Positions 6,702 through 10,151 of a stretch of 10,151 bases of DNA are shown one piece after another. The DNA is from Marinosulfonomonas sp. (GTDB lineage Bacteria > Pseudomonadota > Alphaproteobacteria > Rhodobacterales > Rhodobacteraceae). The notes under the pieces are model-generated. The model did no database searches. It saw only the letters and a program-made list of their open reading frames with translations, and was not told the origin of the DNA. The stretch covers positions 1 through 10,151 of the forward strand of contig JALSJL010000445.1 in NCBI GenBank assembly GCA_026989405.1, written 5' to 3'. Each line of letters begins with the position of its first letter. Position 1 is the stretch's first letter. A program made the translations under genes and the position numbers.

Positions 6702-6725
6702 TGGCGGGCAGGGAACTGCCCGCCA
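6702..6725 (+). repeat. Strong stem-loop between binding-protein and permease genes, probable mRNA stabiliser or attenuator
   Basis: TGGCGGGCAG (6702-6711) and CTGCCCGCCA (6716-6725) form a perfect 10-bp GC-rich stem with a GGAA tetraloop. GGAA belongs to the stable GNRA class. No T-run follows, so it is less likely to be a full terminator than a 3'-end stabiliser or partial attenuator. This is a known arrangement for making more binding protein than membrane components from one operon. Confidence 0.65.
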
Positions 6726-6751
6726 TTGCTGACGCCAGACGGACGTGCCCG

Positions 6752-7627
6752 ATGCGAGAAAGTTTTCAAAATTGGTTGCCGCGGCTGGTTCTGGCACCGA
6801 GTTTCCTGCTGATCCTAGTCTTCGTGTACGGCTTCATCGCCTACACCGGCTATCTGTCGATGACGAATTCGAAGATGCTGCCATCTTACGACTGGGTCGG
6901 CCTCGCCAATTACGAAAAGCTGTTCCGGCTGCGCCACTGGAACACGGCGATGAAGAACCTCGCGATCTTCGGCGCGCTCTACATCATCGTCAGTTCGCTG
7001 CTCGGGCTGTTGCTGGCGATCCTGCTGGACCAGAAGATCCGCGCCGAGGGGGTGATCCGCCCGATCTACCTGTATCCGATGGCGCTGAGCTTCATTGTGA
7101 CCGGCACGGCGTGGAAATGGTTTCTGGATCCCGGCATCGGGCTGGAAAACGTGATGCACCAATGGGGCTGGGAAAGCTTCAGTTTCACCTGGATCAAGGA
7201 CCGCAACATGGCGATCTACACGGTGGTGATCGCGGCGGTCTGGCAAAGCTCGGGCTTTGTGATGGCGATGTTCCTCGCGGGCCTGCGCGGGGTCGACAAC
7301 GAAATCATCAAGGCCGCCCAGATCGACGGCGCCACGGGGTTTCGCATCTATCGCAAGATCATCATCCCGATGATGCGCCCGGTGTTCCTGTCGGCCTTCG
7401 TGGTGCTCGCGCATCTGGCGATCAAGGCCTATGACCTCGTGGTCGCGCTGACCGGCGGCGGGCCGGGGCGCGCGACCGAACTGCCCGCGACCTTCATGTA
7501 TTCCTACACGTTTACGCGCAACCAGATGGGGGTGGGGGCGGCCAGCGCGATCATCATGCTGATGATGATCTTTTCGATCATCGTGCCCTATATCTACTCC
7601 GAGCTGAAATCGGGGGAAAACCGATGA
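6752..7627 (+). CDS. Sugar ABC transporter permease 1 (MalF/UgpA type)
   Basis: A 291-residue inner-membrane protein of the CUT1 family. Hydrophobic spans are visible at about residues 12-35, 70-92, 105-122, 155-178, 210-232 and 262-281. The cytoplasmic EAA loop that contacts the ATPase is EIIKAAQIDGATGFRIYRKI (184-203), followed by IIP. The start ATG at 6752 gives a normal short cytoplasmic N-terminus; an in-frame TTG at 6701 would lie at the edge of the hairpin and add 17 unlike residues. The ribosome site is weak (at best ACGGA near 6739-6743). Together with the upstream hairpin this fits lower expression than the binding protein. Its stop overlaps the next start as ATGA, so translation of the two permeases is probably coupled. 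It forms a heterodimer with the next protein. Confidence 0.92.
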   Translation: MRESFQNWLPRLVLAPSFLLILVFVYGFIAYTGYLSMTNSKMLPSYDWVGLANYEKLFRLRHWNTAMKNLAIFGALYIIVSSLLGLLLAILLDQKIRAEGVIRPIYLYPMALSFIVTGTAWKWFLDPGIGLENVMHQWGWESFSFTWIKDRNMAIYTVVIAAVWQSSGFVMAMFLAGLRGVDNEIIKAAQIDGATGFRIYRKIIIPMMRPVFLSAFVVLAHLAIKAYDLVVALTGGGPGRATELPATFMYSYTFTRNQMGVGAASAIIMLMMIFSIIVPYIYSELKSGENR

Positions 7628-8505
7628 GCGCCGCAGGCCAGGACATCGCGCTCAAGGGCAGCCGGATCACCCGGTTCGTGATCTACACGGTGTTGATCGT
7701 GTTTGCGATCTTCTACCTGCTGCCGCTTTACGTGATGCTGACCAACTCGCTGAAACCGCTCGAGGAAATCCGCGGCGGCGGCATGCTTTCCCTGCCGAAA
7801 GTCTGGACGCTGGAGCCCTGGCGCGCGGCCTGGTCCCATGCCCAGATCGGGGTGTCGCCGACCGGGCTGAAACCGTTTTTCATCAACTCGATCATGATGG
7901 TCGTGCCGGCGGTTGTGCTTTCGACCTTCATGGGGGCGATGAACGGCTATGTGCTGACCAAATGGTCGTTTCGCGGCTCTGGCGTGGTTTTCGGCCTGCT
8001 TCTGCTGGCCTGTTTCATTCCGTTCCAGATCGTGCTGATCCCGATGGCGCGCATTCTCGGGCTGATCGGGCTGGCCGGCACCACCTGGGGGCTGGTGCTG
8101 GTGCACACGATCTACGGGCTCGGGTTCACCACGCTGTTTTTCCGCAACTACTATGCCGCTTTCCCGACCGAACTGGTGCGCGCGGCGCAGATCGACGGGG
8201 CGAGTTTCTTCCAGATATTCTGGCGCATCCTTGCCCCCAGCTCGGCGCCGATCGTCGTGGTCACGGTGATCTGGCAGTTCACCAATGTCTGGAACGACTT
8301 CCTGTTCGGGGTGAGTTTTGCCGATTTCGATTCGATCCCGATGACGGTGGCGCTGAACAACCTGGTAAATTCCTCGACCGGGGTGAAGGAATACAACGTG
8401 CATTTCGCAGGCGCGATCCTGGCGGCGCTGCCGACCCTGGTGGTCTACATCGTGTCCGGGCGGTATTTCGTGCGCGGCCTGATGGCCGGCGCGGTGAAGG
8501 GGTAA
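7624..8505 (+). CDS. Sugar ABC transporter permease 2 (MalG/UgpE type)
   Basis: A 293-residue CUT1 inner-membrane permease, partner of the preceding protein. It starts with a short cytoplasmic N-terminus, then a first membrane span at about residues 18-40 ending in the MLTNSLKP motif common to MalG-type subunits. Further spans lie near 88-110, 120-142, 148-172, 205-228 and 265-285. The EAA loop is ELVRAAQIDGASFFQIFWRI (183-202), followed by LAP. The WQFTNVWNDFLFG segment (about 217-229) is also characteristic of this subunit. ATG at 7624 overlaps the upstream stop by four bases, with a GGGGA ribosome site within the end of the upstream gene. The ATPase gene follows 6 bases after the TAA. Confidence 0.92.
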   Translation: MSAAGQDIALKGSRITRFVIYTVLIVFAIFYLLPLYVMLTNSLKPLEEIRGGGMLSLPKVWTLEPWRAAWSHAQIGVSPTGLKPFFINSIMMVVPAVVLSTFMGAMNGYVLTKWSFRGSGVVFGLLLLACFIPFQIVLIPMARILGLIGLAGTTWGLVLVHTIYGLGFTTLFFRNYYAAFPTELVRAAQIDGASFFQIFWRILAPSSAPIVVVTVIWQFTNVWNDFLFGVSFADFDSIPMTVALNNLVNSSTGVKEYNVHFAGAILAALPTLVVYIVSGRYFVRGLMAGAVKG

Positions 8506-8511
8506 GACGAC

Positions 8512-9617
<1,106 letters not shown>

Positions 9618-9621
<4 letters not shown>

Positions 9622-10151
9622 AACGGTCTGAAATCAACGAGATACTGCGCGAAAGTGATGCTTTCATTCGGTCGCACGGCTATGTGCTGCCGCCCTTTGC
9701 CCACTGGTCGCCAAGGCAGATCATGTCCGATGAGGCGGCCACGATACGCGCGCGCGCCATGGGGTGGGATATCACCGACTACGGGCAGGGCCGGTTTGAC
9801 GAACTGGGGCTGTTCCTGTTCACCGTGCGCAACGGTCTGGCCGCAGACCTGACGCGCGGGCGCGGCATGCTCTATGCCGAAAAGATCATGATCTCGCGCG
9901 ATCGCCAGATTGCCCCGATGCACCGGCATGTGATCAAGGCAGAAGACATCATCAATCGTGGCGGCGCCCGGCTGGTGATCGAGCTGTTTGCCCCTGACGA
10001 AGGCGGGGCGATTGACCGCAACGCACCGGTCGAGGTGCCGGTCGATGGGGTCAGCCGCCGGGTGGATGCCGGCGGGCACATCGCGCTGGAGCCGGGTGAA
10101 AGCGTTACCCTGCTGCCCGGTATCTGGCACGCGTTCTGGGGCGAGGGGGGC
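9618..10151 (+). CDS. D-lyxose/D-mannose-family ketol-isomerase (D-lyxose isomerase), 3' end outside window
   Basis: The frame starts at GTG 9618 in a GTGA overlap with the ATPase stop and stays open for 178 codons to the right edge. Family members have about 225-230 residues, so roughly 50 are missing. The N-terminus MKRSEINEILRESDAFIRSHGYVLPPFAHWSP (shown here in part of its length as MKRSEINEIL and LPPFAHW) and the GWDITDYGQGRF, GLFLFTVRNG and YAEKIM segments match E. coli-type D-lyxose isomerase. Metal ligands of the cupin fold are present: His102 and His104 in PMHRH, Glu109 in KAEDIINRGG, and His171 in GIWHAFW. The enzyme interconverts D-lyxose and D-xylulose, and often D-mannose and D-fructose. 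No ATG is available at the matching N-terminus, so GTG is the start. Its place at the end of the transport operon suggests it acts on the imported sugar; a kinase is expected downstream. Confidence 0.9.

Noticed and set aside
6702..6725. Strong hairpin as an intrinsic terminator ending the transcript
   Set aside because: No T-run follows and the downstream permease, permease and ATPase genes need readthrough; a stabiliser or partial attenuator fits better.
7594..8403. A 269-codon minus-strand open frame opposite permease 2
   Set aside because: His/Arg/Asp/Gln-rich composition expected from the complement of a hydrophobic membrane-protein gene; no domain.

Overview
The window looks like chromosomal DNA from a high-GC alphaproteobacterium, most likely a Rhodobacteraceae (roseobacter-type) genome. 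The basis is the strong G/C bias at third codon positions, which produces long shadow reading frames, and the gene content: a non-pyrrolysine MttB-family methyltransferase beside a TMADH-like demethylase, an agmatinase, and a LacI-controlled sugar ABC operon. The taxonomic call is inference. No RNA genes, insertion sequences, integrases, CRISPR arrays or prophage genes are seen.

Left module (1-3074, minus strand): a two-gene operon. The upstream gene encodes an MttB-superfamily methyltransferase without a pyrrolysine codon. Eleven bases after it begins a trimethylamine-dehydrogenase/N-methylproline-demethylase-like flavoprotein, which runs off the left edge of the window. Together they suggest demethylation of a quaternary or tertiary N-methylated compound such as a betaine. 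The corrinoid partner is not in the window.

Middle (3208-4176, plus strand): an agmatinase (speB), divergent from the methyltransferase gene across a 133-bp intergenic region. Its TAG stop overlaps the stop of the next gene on the opposite strand within one CTAG palindrome, at the end of a small stem-loop.

Right module (4173-10151): a LacI-family repressor on the minus strand, divergent from a plus-strand sugar operon of periplasmic binding protein, two permeases, MalK/UgpC-type ATPase and D-lyxose isomerase (cut by the right edge). The LacI/operon intergenic region holds a good sigma70-type promoter and two candidate operators. Two hairpins separate the binding-protein gene from the first permease. 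The later genes are tightly coupled (ATGA overlap, 6-bp gap, GTGA overlap). The likely job is inducible uptake of a D-mannose/D-lyxose-type aldose followed by isomerisation to the ketose.

All genes fit known families, so nothing here is a clearly new system. The points most worth a second look are the altered Fe-S cysteine set in the demethylase, the MttB-like/demethylase pairing, the architecture of the sugar operon, and the shared stop palindrome.
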